Source: Shewanella schlegeliana (GTDB taxonomy: Bacteria > Pseudomonadota > Gammaproteobacteria > Enterobacterales > Shewanellaceae). Taken from it: a DNA stretch of 64,000 bases. This document shows, piece by piece, positions 43,685-53,074 of this stretch (the stretch's first letter is position 1; every line of letters begins with the position of its first letter). Both the position numbers and the translations under genes were made by a program. The notes below the pieces were generated by a model. That model was not told the DNA's origin and made no database searches. It saw nothing but the letters and a program-made list of their open reading frames with translations. The stretch is from the NCBI RefSeq assembly GCF_016765635.1, contig NZ_JAESVD010000012.1:109732-173731 (forward strand), given 5' to 3'.

Positions 43685-45736
43685 TTACAGTGCTTCTGAT
43701 ACGATCTTTGGCGTAACGAAAATTAATAACTCTTGGCGCTCATTCTTATCGGAGGTATTTCTAAACATGAACCCAAGATAAGGGATGTCACCCAAGAGTG
43801 GAACCTTACTGACTCTGCTAATGAGCTGCTGCTGGTAAATCCCGCCCAACACAATCGTTTCACCATGGTCCACCAGCACTTGAGTACCAATCCGTTGCGT
43901 ATCAATCGATACCGCCTGCCCTGTTGGGGTATCGACCGTTTTTCCCTGAGAATCTTGAGTGATCTCAAGATCCAGAATCACTCGATTATCAGGGGTGATT
44001 TGCGGAGTCACACGCAATGATAATACCGCCTTCTTAAAGGTTACGGTCGTAGCACCACTCGAGCTTGCCTCAACATAGGGGATCTCAACACCCTGTTCGA
44101 TAAATGCTGCTTTCTGATTTGAGGTGGTAATACGGGGGCTGGCGATAATCTCACCCTTATTTTCCTGCTCTAATGCACTTAACTCAAGATCGAGCACGGT
44201 ACCATCGGCAAGTTTAGCCACATGAAATGCGATGCTCGTAGGGTTCGCCACTGCTGCAGGCAAATTCACGTTTAAACGGTCATCTAAGCCAGGAATGATA
44301 CCATTGGCAATATCCCCCGCTCCTTCAAGGCTACCTGAAGTTCCTTTGTTACCTTGTTGGTCGGTTACCCCCCAACGCACACCAAGATCTTCTGAGACAT
44401 CATCTTTTACCGTCACCATGCGGGCCTCAATCAGTACCTGCTTGATCGGTACATCCAACACTTCAATCAAGCGGTGAACGCTCTCTAGTGTATCTTCGGT
44501 ATCTTTAACTAATAGGGTATTGGTACGCTCATCGACAGCGACACTACCACGCTTAGTTAGCAGGCTTGAATCTTCCCCTTTAAGCAGAGCGGCAATATCT
44601 TTTGCCTTAGCATAGTTAATCTGCAAGTACTCAGAATAAAGCGGTGCAAGCTGTTTCACTTCCTGCCTATTCTTAAGCTCTTGGGTCTCTCGGATAGCAA
44701 TCTCCTCGCTTGGTGCAACCATCAAGATATTACCTTCGATACGCTTATCTAACCCCTTTGCCTGCAGGATAAGGTCAAGCGCTTGGTCCCAAGGCACATC
44801 ATCGAGCCTTAGCGTGATATCACCTTCAACAGTGTCACTGGTAACTAAATTAAAGTTATTGTAATCAGCGATGATCTGTAGAACTGTTCTAACTGAAATA
44901 TTCTGGAAGTTTAGTGATAGCGAGCGGCCATCATATTTCTTTTCTTCCTTAACGATACTCATGCGCTCGGCTTTCTTCATGGTTAATTTGAATACGTCGC
45001 CATCTTGCTGATAGTTATATTCATAGTTACCGCCGATATCGATAAGGAAGCGCGCCGTTAAGTCCTCTTTAAAAGTTTCAAAACTCTTTACTGGCGTGGC
45101 AAAGTCATAAACATCCATCACATATAAAAAGTCGCTGTTAATATCAGTGTTATATAACTTAAGCTCGAGCTTAGCTCCGATCTGCTCTACGTTAGCAGCA
45201 ACAGAGCTATTATTTAACTTAACCAGTAACTCACCACCACCGTCTTGAGTACGACGAAAATCGATACTTTCAATGCTGTTAACGAAAGCATTATTGCCTC
45301 CAGAGTTTTGACCCGCAATTTCATCATTAATCGTTAACCGGTAAGTATTTCCGACAACCCTTCCCTGATAAGGTTTAATCTCATCAAGACCGACAAAAAC
45401 TTGTAAATTGCTGCCATTAGGTACGGTACTCACCGTTTCCACGCCCACAGTCTTAATCGGCAGGGTCTGCTTCTCTAATGCTGAAATCGTGTCATTAAAA
45501 CCTAGAATAATCTGTGCTGGCGAAGCCTTAAGATCAATATCGGGCTCTTGGATGTCATCCTCAAATACCAACTGCAATTCGAGCTGGTGATCGACTACCG
45601 CATGGTACTTAACATCGACTAATCGGTTCGCGGCTAGTGAATGCTGAGTCATACCGAGGATTAATGCAAAACCAATAACTGTCTTGTATAGAGACATTAT
45701 CTTAAAGCTGGCCTTTGGCGTAATTGAAGATCTCAT
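43685..45736 (-). CDS. pilQ: Type IV pilus secretin PilQ
   Basis: A protein of about 683 residues that forms the outer-membrane pore for type IV pili. It has a signal peptide ending about SLAA, AMIN-type domains (about 30-250), STN/N0 and N1 domains (about 280-420) and the secretin core with QVLIEARMVTV near 425 and VPLLGDIPYLGFMFR near 640. The frame opens at 45751, but ATG 45736 has a GAGGGA site at good spacing; a third ATG at 45697 would give the shortest signal peptide. It ends the pilMNOPQ operon. Confidence 0.95.
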   Translation of the reverse strand: MRSSITPKASFKIMSLYKTVIGFALILGMTQHSLAANRLVDVKYHAVVDHQLELQLVFEDDIQEPDIDLKASPAQIILGFNDTISALEKQTLPIKTVGVETVSTVPNGSNLQVFVGLDEIKPYQGRVVGNTYRLTINDEIAGQNSGGNNAFVNSIESIDFRRTQDGGGELLVKLNNSSVAANVEQIGAKLELKLYNTDINSDFLYVMDVYDFATPVKSFETFKEDLTARFLIDIGGNYEYNYQQDGDVFKLTMKKAERMSIVKEEKKYDGRSLSLNFQNISVRTVLQIIADYNNFNLVTSDTVEGDITLRLDDVPWDQALDLILQAKGLDKRIEGNILMVAPSEEIAIRETQELKNRQEVKQLAPLYSEYLQINYAKAKDIAALLKGEDSSLLTKRGSVAVDERTNTLLVKDTEDTLESVHRLIEVLDVPIKQVLIEARMVTVKDDVSEDLGVRWGVTDQQGNKGTSGSLEGAGDIANGIIPGLDDRLNVNLPAAVANPTSIAFHVAKLADGTVLDLELSALEQENKGEIIASPRITTSNQKAAFIEQGVEIPYVEASSSGATTVTFKKAVLSLRVTPQITPDNRVILDLEITQDSQGKTVDTPTGQAVSIDTQRIGTQVLVDHGETIVLGGIYQQQLISRVSKVPLLGDIPYLGFMFRNTSDKNERQELLIFVTPKIVSEAL

Positions 45737-45757
45737 TGTTCCCTCAGTCATCTCTTA

Positions 45758-46276
45758 TTATTCTCCAGTCAATTCCATACTGCTATTACGTTCCGTCCAG
45801 CAGCCAGATCCATCTGGGATTAATTCTATAATTTCGACAGTTTGCGGCGTTACTTTGGCAATTTTGCCATGGTAGAGGCCCAAAAATTGACCTACTCCTA
45901 AACGATAAACACTGCCATCGGTTGTCTCTAATAAAGCCCAAATCTCTTGTTGCTCGCTCAGGGTCCCTCGCATCTTCAAATTATCTAACGCATAGGTTTC
46001 TAATCGCCCTTTACGACGTTTAAGATCCGGTTGTAAACAGTCCTTAGTTGTATCGATAACCTCTTCAGTTAATTCTCTTGAAGGTGGCACATAAGGACTT
46101 CTCATTAAATCTGCTTGATAAGCAAAATGCTCAAACTTCGGTGTTTCTTTTAACGGAGGAATATGCGCAACATGCTGGGCTTTTGTTGTGGTAACAAATA
46201 ACTCAAGATCGCTTTTATCACCAATACAACCAGCCAATAAGACACTTATCATTAAAAGCGGTAGCAATTTCATCAT
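45758..46276 (-). CDS. pilP: Type IV pilus assembly lipoprotein PilP
   Basis: A 172-residue lipoprotein (lipobox LLAGC, Cys near 17) with an extended linker and a C-terminal beta-sandwich (LRGTL-like, here MRGTLSEQQEIWALLETTDG, then YRLGVGQFLGLYHGKI). PilP connects the PilNO inner-membrane complex to the secretin. Its first codons overlap the pilO stop, and it lies 21 bases upstream of pilQ. Confidence 0.95.
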   Translation of the reverse strand: MMKLLPLLMISVLLAGCIGDKSDLELFVTTTKAQHVAHIPPLKETPKFEHFAYQADLMRSPYVPPSRELTEEVIDTTKDCLQPDLKRRKGRLETYALDNLKMRGTLSEQQEIWALLETTDGSVYRLGVGQFLGLYHGKIAKVTPQTVEIIELIPDGSGCWTERNSSMELTGE

Positions 46277-46893
46277 TTCGCTGCCCCTTGCTTGCCTTTT
46301 GCTGGCAATTCCGCGCCCTCTTTAAAACGATAGGTCTTGGCGAGAATATCCATTCCCAGATCGCCGGTATCATTTCGTTTAATAACAAAGTCATGCAGAC
46401 TTACAATTCGCGGTAATTTCGCAACACCGCCAACGAGATGGCCTAGCTCGTGGTAATCACCACTAACAACGATTTTGATAGGGAACTCAATATAAAAATC
46501 ACGAGGGATCTCAGACTCCCAATCTAAGCTATTAATGTTCAACCCTGAGTCTGTCGCGACAAAAGTAATATCATCGAGTAAACCTGGCATCTCATTTTTT
46601 GAAGGTAGCATCTTTAACAACTCTGCAAATTGCACCTCCATCACCGCAAGCTGTTCACGATACAATTTTAGATTAGCCGCTAGTTGATACTTGGCCTTGA
46701 AGTCATCCTTTAACTGTTGCTCTTTTTGCTGCTCGGCATTAAACGTGTCTAAGGCATCTGAGATAAATAGAAAGTAACTGCCTACAAATACACAGACTGC
46801 CAATAACACTGCAAAAACGACTTTAACTAACTGTGGCCAGGCGCCGATGTTCTCAAAATCGATATCGTTAAATTGACTTAGATCGAGGTTCAT
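46273..46893 (-). CDS. pilO: Type IV pilus alignment protein PilO
   Basis: A 206-residue inner-membrane protein with one helix (about 28-50: VKVVFAVLLAVCVFVGSYFL), a coiled-coil (about 55-95) and a ferredoxin-like C-terminal domain. It pairs with PilN to form the alignment complex between pilus base and secretin. It overlaps pilN upstream and pilP downstream by 4 bases each (ATGA-type overlaps). Confidence 0.95.
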   Translation of the reverse strand: MNLDLSQFNDIDFENIGAWPQLVKVVFAVLLAVCVFVGSYFLFISDALDTFNAEQQKEQQLKDDFKAKYQLAANLKLYREQLAVMEVQFAELLKMLPSKNEMPGLLDDITFVATDSGLNINSLDWESEIPRDFYIEFPIKIVVSGDYHELGHLVGGVAKLPRIVSLHDFVIKRNDTGDLGMDILAKTYRFKEGAELPAKGKQGAAK

Positions 46894-47462
46894 ATGCTTG
46901 CCTCCTCAGTCTTTATTTCATCGCCGTTAACGATGGTCACCCGTAGAGTAAAACGTTGTAACAGCCTTAACTCTTCATTTTGTGCCTTAATGGATTGCAT
47001 GTTAGGGTCTTGCAACCAAGATGAGGCTGCCACCTTTCTCATCATATTTGCGACGTTATTGTTAGACTCACTGCGACCCTCAATCCACAACATACTGCCT
47101 TTCTTTTCTATGCTCGACAGGTAGATCCCTGGCGGCACAACACGAACTAATTCATCTAGAACATGGGTTGGTAAGTTTCTAGATTGCTGTAAGTCCAAGA
47201 TAATTTCGGTACGTCTTTCGATATCTTTCTTGCGAGTACGAATTTTGGTGATCTCAGCAATTTGTGAATCGAGTAGTTGGATTTCCGACTGCAGATAAGC
47301 GTTACGACTTTTCTGTTCATCGACAAACATATCGATAGTCATTAGTGACAAGTAAACCACTAAACCAGAAACCAAAAAAACTAACGCCAATATGCCTGTA
47401 TAATCTCGTTTCTGCTTTTCTCTTGCCTCTTCACGCCAAGGTAATAAATTTATGTTCGCCAT
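46890..47462 (-). CDS. pilN: Type IV pilus alignment protein PilN
   Basis: A 190-residue protein that begins MANINLLPWREEAREKQKR, whose INLLP motif binds the groove of PilM. One membrane helix (about 25-45), a coiled-coil and a ferredoxin-like domain follow. It works with PilM and PilO in the inner-membrane platform. Its start overlaps the pilM 3' end by 13 bases. Confidence 0.96.
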   Translation of the reverse strand: MANINLLPWREEAREKQKRDYTGILALVFLVSGLVVYLSLMTIDMFVDEQKSRNAYLQSEIQLLDSQIAEITKIRTRKKDIERRTEIILDLQQSRNLPTHVLDELVRVVPPGIYLSSIEKKGSMLWIEGRSESNNNVANMMRKVAASSWLQDPNMQSIKAQNEELRLLQRFTLRVTIVNGDEIKTEEASI

Positions 47463-48529
47463 TCTGAATAGCTCCTTAGCGCCAATCCACAGGCCAACAT
47501 ATATTTACTAATTTGAGGCTGTAAATGCGCCTTAATGGCATCATCTGCATGCAAGCAGCCTTGGAAAGGGTCGGCAATTATCGTATGAACCCCTAGCTCA
47601 TTGGTCATTAGGTTAGCCATACCTTCAAGCTTCGATGTACCGCCACAGAGCACGATATGATCGATTTTATCTCGACCGCTAGAGGTACAGTAAATCTGCA
47701 GTGTTCTTTTAATTTGTTGTAGCAGCTGGGTTTGAAAGGGCGATAAGACTTCAAAAACGTAGTTACGCGGCAGTTCACCGTCTAGCTTTGCTTTCTCAGC
47801 CTGCTCATAGGTCATGCCATAAAAGGATAGAATTGATTGGGTAAACTGTTCTCCACCAAAGGCTTGTTCGCGAACAAATGTCGTTTCACCATTTTCAACA
47901 ACTGAAAATGTGGTGATGTTGGCGCCAATATCCACCAGCGCGACCACTTTATCGCTAATATCTTTGGGTAATTGCCCCGCGATCATGTCAAAGGAGCGCC
48001 CCAATGCATAGCCCTCAACGTCGACCACTTTAGCCTCTAGATTAACCGCATCTAAGGAGTCACTTAAGCTATCAATATTTTCAGTTCGACATGCACTCAA
48101 CAGCACATCAACTTTTGTTGGATCGGTGCGATTTGTACTTAAAGTTTCAAAATCGATATTTACTTCATCGAGGGAGTAAGGAATAAGGTTATCGGCTTCA
48201 ACTTCAATCTGCGCCTCCATCTCTTCTTCACTTAAGGCCGAATCCATGTAAATAACTTTGGTCATTACAGCAGAACCGGAAACAGCAACAGCCGCATATT
48301 TAGTAGACTTAGGTAATACTCGCTTTATTTGTTTTAACGCATCAACAACAGCTTCACTATCACGAATTTCATGATCATTAATGGCTCCCTTTTTCAAAGG
48401 AACCGCTGCATGGCTTATTATTTTATATCCATCAGCTGTCTTGCTCAGCAGTATTGCTTTTACCTCATGGGAGCCAACATCTATCCCAACCATCTGCGGA
48501 GCCTGACGCTTCCAAAAATTAGAAAGCAT
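47450..48529 (-). CDS. pilM: Type IV pilus actin-like ATPase PilM
   Basis: A 359-residue cytoplasmic protein of the FtsA/actin fold. Phosphate-binding loops are GIDVGSHEVKAI near 15 and ALVDIGANITTFSVV near 195; the C-terminal HIVLCGGTSKLEGMANLM is near 285. It binds the N-terminus of PilN and couples the platform to assembly ATPases. It is the first gene of the minus-strand pilMNOPQ operon, divergent from mrcA. Confidence 0.96.
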   Translation of the reverse strand: MLSNFWKRQAPQMVGIDVGSHEVKAILLSKTADGYKIISHAAVPLKKGAINDHEIRDSEAVVDALKQIKRVLPKSTKYAAVAVSGSAVMTKVIYMDSALSEEEMEAQIEVEADNLIPYSLDEVNIDFETLSTNRTDPTKVDVLLSACRTENIDSLSDSLDAVNLEAKVVDVEGYALGRSFDMIAGQLPKDISDKVVALVDIGANITTFSVVENGETTFVREQAFGGEQFTQSILSFYGMTYEQAEKAKLDGELPRNYVFEVLSPFQTQLLQQIKRTLQIYCTSSGRDKIDHIVLCGGTSKLEGMANLMTNELGVHTIIADPFQGCLHADDAIKAHLQPQISKYMLACGLALRSYSEWRT

Positions 48530-48955
48530 AGTCCAAAGTCACTTTTATAGTTATTGTATCCAAAGTAGATTAGCACAAAATCAACTCGTTATAACTATTT
48601 GTACAAAATGTTTCCGCATTTTACAATCGCCATTTTTTTGACTTTAAACACACACTTGTTCATAACGATGGCGCGACCCAAGTTTAAATTGGGTTACATT
48701 TACAATACAACTACTATATCTGCTATTACCTTCTCGGTTGTGACGTAAAAACAGCATTAACTGCTCATTGAAGAGCCATTAAAATTATCTAAAAAATTGA
48801 AAATTAATTTAATTACCCAACAGAATGGCGCTCAAAATATAGACAGCGCTCACTTTAAAGAAAATTGCTAAAAGTTTATCTGGTAACAAGACTTCACCAT
48901 TTCCTGCTTGGCTTATATACTATTGATCTTATTTTTTAGTTCTTGGAATATTTTG
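48530..48955. promoter_or_regulatory. 426-bp divergent region between pilM and mrcA
   Basis: AT-rich non-coding sequence that should contain promoters for both operons. No repeat, RNA gene or clear operator was recognised. An in-frame TTG at 48908 would extend the mrcA product but has no ribosome-binding site. Confidence 0.5.
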
Positions 48956-51505
48956 GTGAAGTGGTTTAAACGACTATTGATAGCTTTCTTTAGCCTAGGT
49001 TTGCTTGGCATCGGAGCGATCATTGCAGCTTACTTTTATGTGCTGCCAGATCTACCCGATGTCACAACGTTAAAGACTGTGAAATTACAAACACCACTTC
49101 GTATTTATAGTAGTGATGGCAAACTGATCTCTCAATTTGGTGAGAAGCGCCGTATTCCACTAACACTAGATGAGGTTCCTAAGCCTCTACTACAAGCGTT
49201 TATCGCGACTGAAGACGCACGTTTCTATGAACATAGAGGTATCGACCCAATCGGTATTTTACGTGCCGCATCAGTCATGCTAACCACAGGCCAAAAGAAG
49301 CAGGGTGCGAGTACTATCACCATGCAAGTTGCGCGTAACTTCTTTCTAACCCGCGACAAGACCATCATACGCAAAGTAAAAGAGATCTTTATCTCGATCC
49401 ATATTGAGCAGCTGCTCACTAAGGATGAAATCCTAGAACTGTATGTTAACCGTATCTACCTAGGTCAACGCGCCTACGGTGTTGGTGCTGCCGCACAGGT
49501 TTATTATGGTAAAGAGGTCAGTGAACTGACTTTACCAGAGATGGCCGTCATCGCCGGCTTACCTAAGGCTCCATCGACACTGAACCCAATTACTTCAAAA
49601 TCACGTGCTATGGCTCGTCGTAATGTTGTTCTGATGCGGATGAATGAAGTCGGCTATATCAGTAATGCAGAATATCAAGCCGCAGTTGCCAGCCCTATTA
49701 CCGCTAAATACCACGGCGCCGTAATCGACCTGTATGCTCCCTATATTTCTGAGATGGCGCGTGATTACTTAGTTGCTAAACTTGGAGAAGAGGAAGCCTA
49801 TACAGGTGGCTATGATATCTATACCACCGTTGACTCTAAGCTACAGCTCGATGCTCAAAAAGCACTACGCAATAACGTGTACTCATATGATGAGCGCCAC
49901 GGCTATCGCGGCAGAGTAAAAGAGCTTTGGACCACGACAGCGCTTGAGCCTGAAGAGATCACCGCCAAACTAAAACAAACTGGAGCATTCCAAGGCATGT
50001 TCCCTGCGGCCGTGCTCTCTGTTGATGAACAAACTGCAAAAGTGATGAACGCCAAAGGTGAAACCATCGAACTTCCTTGGGATGGCATCAAGTGGGCACG
50101 TAAATTTATCACCAACAAACGTCAGGGTAAGGCACCTAAACTCGCATCTGACGTATTAAAGCCCGGTGAGCAGATTTGGATCCGTAACAATGGTAATTTC
50201 TGGCAGTTAAGCCAAGTACCATTGGTTGCGAGTGCCCTAGTCTCTCTCGATCCACATGATGGCGCGATTCGTAACTTAGTTGGCGGTTTCAGCTTCTATA
50301 CAAGCCAATATAACCGTGTGACTCAGGCTAAGCGTCAGTTAGGCTCAAACATTAAACCTTTCATCTATAGTGCAGCACTGGAGAAAGGCTATACCCTTGC
50401 CACACTAATTAACAACGCACCAATTAATAAGCCAGATACAAGGCAAGGCACTGCTTGGCGCCCTAAAAACTCACCCGATGTTTATGGCGGCCCAACTCGT
50501 CTACGCGTAGGCTTAGCACAATCGATCAACGTGATGTCAGTTAGAGCCATGCGTTATGCAGGCCTAGATGCCACCATTGCAGAGTTAGTAAAATTCGGCT
50601 TCGATCCTGCCGATTTACCACGCAATGAATCGATTGCTTTAGGCTCACCATCGGTAACCCCACTACAAGTAGTCACCGCGTTTTCAGTGTTTGCTAACGG
50701 CGGCTACCTAGTCGAACCGTACTTTATTGAACGCGTAGAAACCGCTAACGGTGACATTGTAGAGCAGGCTAATCCAACTCTAGCCTGTAAACCTCCTATT
50801 GCAGAGCAAGCAATCACAGAAGACCCATTCGCCGCCATGGCAAATGAACTTCAGGCAAGTACTGCAACGCAAGAAATGCAGCCTGCCGAAAATAAAGCAC
50901 TGCAATGTGGCGGTCCTGGAGCACGATATGCACCACAGATTATTTCTGAGCAAACGGCCTTCTTAGTCACCGAGGCGCTTAAGAGTGTAATTTGGGGTGG
51001 CGGTGATTGGAGTAAAGGTACCGGTTGGAACGGTACAGCATGGCGCGCAGCACGAGTGGTTAAGCGTCGTGACATAGCTGGTAAAACAGGTACGACGAAC
51101 GAATCACGCGATACTTGGTTTAGTGGTTTCAACCCGAAACTAGCCACTACCGTATGGGTTGGTTTCGACGACCATAGCCAAGAGCTTGGCCGTACAAGCT
51201 GGAATGCAAACGGCGCTAAGGATCAGATCTCTTTAGCGGAAGCGGGCGCTAAAACTGCAGGCCCAGGTTGGAATGAGTTTATGAAGGATGCGTTAGCGGG
51301 TACGCCAGAGGTGCCAACGTCAGTACCCGAGGGTATCGTATCCGCACGAATCGATCTCGCAACCGGTAAACTGGCACGTAAAACCGATTACACCAGTAAG
51401 TTTGAGTACTTTATTGCCGGCACAGAGCCAACTGAATACGTAACTGAGCAAGAAGATAACAGCGATATTTTTATCGACGAGCCAGATGACGATCTATTCC
51501 AGTAA
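48956..51505 (+). CDS. mrcA: Class A penicillin-binding protein 1A
   Basis: A protein of about 849 residues (E. coli PBP1A: 850) that builds and cross-links peptidoglycan. Membrane anchor: about 5-28. Glycosyltransferase (GT51) domain: catalytic Glu in TEDARFYEHRGID near 85 and QGASTITMQVARNFFL. OB-like insertion: about 300-410. Transpeptidase: SxxK as GSNIKPF near 464, SVN-like SINVMS, and KTGT in AGKTGTTNES near 708. The GTG at 48956 is chosen over TTG at 48908 because a GGA site is 8 bases upstream and the length matches. It is activated by LpoA, encoded at 30.7 kb. Confidence 0.95.
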   Translation: MKWFKRLLIAFFSLGLLGIGAIIAAYFYVLPDLPDVTTLKTVKLQTPLRIYSSDGKLISQFGEKRRIPLTLDEVPKPLLQAFIATEDARFYEHRGIDPIGILRAASVMLTTGQKKQGASTITMQVARNFFLTRDKTIIRKVKEIFISIHIEQLLTKDEILELYVNRIYLGQRAYGVGAAAQVYYGKEVSELTLPEMAVIAGLPKAPSTLNPITSKSRAMARRNVVLMRMNEVGYISNAEYQAAVASPITAKYHGAVIDLYAPYISEMARDYLVAKLGEEEAYTGGYDIYTTVDSKLQLDAQKALRNNVYSYDERHGYRGRVKELWTTTALEPEEITAKLKQTGAFQGMFPAAVLSVDEQTAKVMNAKGETIELPWDGIKWARKFITNKRQGKAPKLASDVLKPGEQIWIRNNGNFWQLSQVPLVASALVSLDPHDGAIRNLVGGFSFYTSQYNRVTQAKRQLGSNIKPFIYSAALEKGYTLATLINNAPINKPDTRQGTAWRPKNSPDVYGGPTRLRVGLAQSINVMSVRAMRYAGLDATIAELVKFGFDPADLPRNESIALGSPSVTPLQVVTAFSVFANGGYLVEPYFIERVETANGDIVEQANPTLACKPPIAEQAITEDPFAAMANELQASTATQEMQPAENKALQCGGPGARYAPQIISEQTAFLVTEALKSVIWGGGDWSKGTGWNGTAWRAARVVKRRDIAGKTGTTNESRDTWFSGFNPKLATTVWVGFDDHSQELGRTSWNANGAKDQISLAEAGAKTAGPGWNEFMKDALAGTPEVPTSVPEGIVSARIDLATGKLARKTDYTSKFEYFIAGTEPTEYVTEQEDNSDIFIDEPDDDLFQ

Positions 51506-51524
51506 TCCTTATCAATAAACATAA

Positions 51525-51560
51525 AAACGCGGTCGCTCAATAGAGTGACCGCGTTTTTTT
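51525..51560. terminator. Terminator between mrcA and argH
   Basis: A near-perfect 15-bp stem (AAAACGCGGTC... / ...GACCGCGTTTT, one mismatch) with an AATA loop and a long T-run on the plus strand. It lies between convergent genes and may act in both directions. Confidence 0.88.
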
Positions 51561-51595
51561 ATACTGACAAACCAAGCTCAATTACCCTATCGCTA

Positions 51596-52963
51596 TTAAC
51601 TCTGCTTCTTCACGACTAATGCACTACGCACCTGAACTAAAGAGGTGCCACCTAGAGCTTCACGTTTGGCTAAGCAAGACTCAATGGTCAAGCAGTCATA
51701 TACATCAGCCTGAATCACTGCACTAAAGGCTTGCAGCTCTGTTAAGGGCAAATCTTCTAGTGGCGTTTGTTTAGCAATAGCACTCACAACAGCTTCACCT
51801 ACAACGTGATGCGCTTCTCTAAACGGCATTCCTTTAGCAACAAGGTAATCTGCAAGCTCGGTCGAATTGGCATAACCTTGCTTTGCAGCACTCAGTGTTT
51901 TCTCTCGATTCACCTGTAGCCCACTTAATACCAGTGCAGCCATCTCTAGACAGATAGACCAGCTATCCATCACATCAAACAGTCCCTCTTTGTCCTCCTG
52001 CATATCCTTGTTGTATGCAAGTGGCAATGCCTTCATGGTGGTTAAGATCCCCATCAAAGCGCCGTAAACACGACCCGTCTTGCCTCTAATCAGCTCCAAT
52101 GCGTCAGGGTTTTTCTTCTGCGGCATCAATGAAGAACCCGATGTCACTTCATCGTCAAGCTCAATAAAACCTGCTTCACCACTATTAAAGAAGATCAGAT
52201 CTTCAGCCATCCGACTCAGATGCATCATGCTAATAGAGGCATCACTACAGATCTCAATCACATGATCCCTGTCTGAGACCGTATCTAAGCTATTGAGTGT
52301 CGGCGAGGCAAACCCTAAAGATTGAGCCAGTTTTACTCTATCCATCGGATAGGCCGTTCCAGCTAATGCTCCCGTACCTAGAGGGCAGGTATCGGCACGT
52401 TTTAGCGCATCTTGCAGACGACTAATGTCGCGCTCAAACATCTCAACATAGGCTAAACACCAGTGACCAAACAATACCGGCTGAGCTCTTTGCAGGTGTG
52501 TATATCCAGGCATGACAGCATCAATCTCACGCTCAGCAAGCTCAATCAGAGCAGCTCTTAAGTTGGTGAGTAAAGTCAGTAATTGCTCACCCTCTTGCTT
52601 ACACCAAAGCTTGAGATCGGTTGCCACCTGATCGTTACGTGAGCGTCCGGTGTGTAACTTCTTACCTAAGTCGCCAACCTTATCAATCAGCGACTGCTCA
52701 ACAAAACTATGGATATCTTCAGCACCCGAGGCGATGATCAGTTCGGGACTATCTTTGGTTTCAGCCAGTAATTCATTTAGTGCTTGATGCAGCTCAGTAC
52801 ACTCTTGCTCGGTCAGAATACCTACTTGTTTAATGGCACTTGCCCAAGCGATTGAGCCGACAATATCTTGCTCAATGAGGCGAAAATCCACAGGTAATGA
52901 GTCGTTAAAAAGTTTAAACAGTGCACTGCTCTCTTGGCTAAATCTGCCGCCCCATAATGCCAT
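51596..52963 (-). CDS. argH: Argininosuccinate lyase
   Basis: A 455-residue fumarase-superfamily enzyme that splits argininosuccinate into arginine and fumarate. Signatures are ALWGGRFSQ at the start, SRNDQVATDLKLW near 110, TAYPMDRVKLAQ near 205 and the superfamily loop GSSLMPQKKNPD near 280. It is the last gene of the minus-strand argCBFGH series, 111 bp from argG. Confidence 0.97.
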   Translation of the reverse strand: MALWGGRFSQESSALFKLFNDSLPVDFRLIEQDIVGSIAWASAIKQVGILTEQECTELHQALNELLAETKDSPELIIASGAEDIHSFVEQSLIDKVGDLGKKLHTGRSRNDQVATDLKLWCKQEGEQLLTLLTNLRAALIELAEREIDAVMPGYTHLQRAQPVLFGHWCLAYVEMFERDISRLQDALKRADTCPLGTGALAGTAYPMDRVKLAQSLGFASPTLNSLDTVSDRDHVIEICSDASISMMHLSRMAEDLIFFNSGEAGFIELDDEVTSGSSLMPQKKNPDALELIRGKTGRVYGALMGILTTMKALPLAYNKDMQEDKEGLFDVMDSWSICLEMAALVLSGLQVNREKTLSAAKQGYANSTELADYLVAKGMPFREAHHVVGEAVVSAIAKQTPLEDLPLTELQAFSAVIQADVYDCLTIESCLAKREALGGTSLVQVRSALVVKKQS

Positions 52964-53074
52964 TTTGACTTCCTCTTTAATCTGAGGCGAAACCAGACTT
53001 CGCCTTTTAACTCTATCTTTATAAAGCGCTAACCCAATAATGTTAGCGCTTACTTACTCTCAGGAACCAAAAGC

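Noticed and set aside
48908..48955. TTG start extending PBP1A by 16 residues
   Set aside because: No ribosome-binding site; GTG 48956 gives the same length as E. coli PBP1A and has a GGA site upstream.
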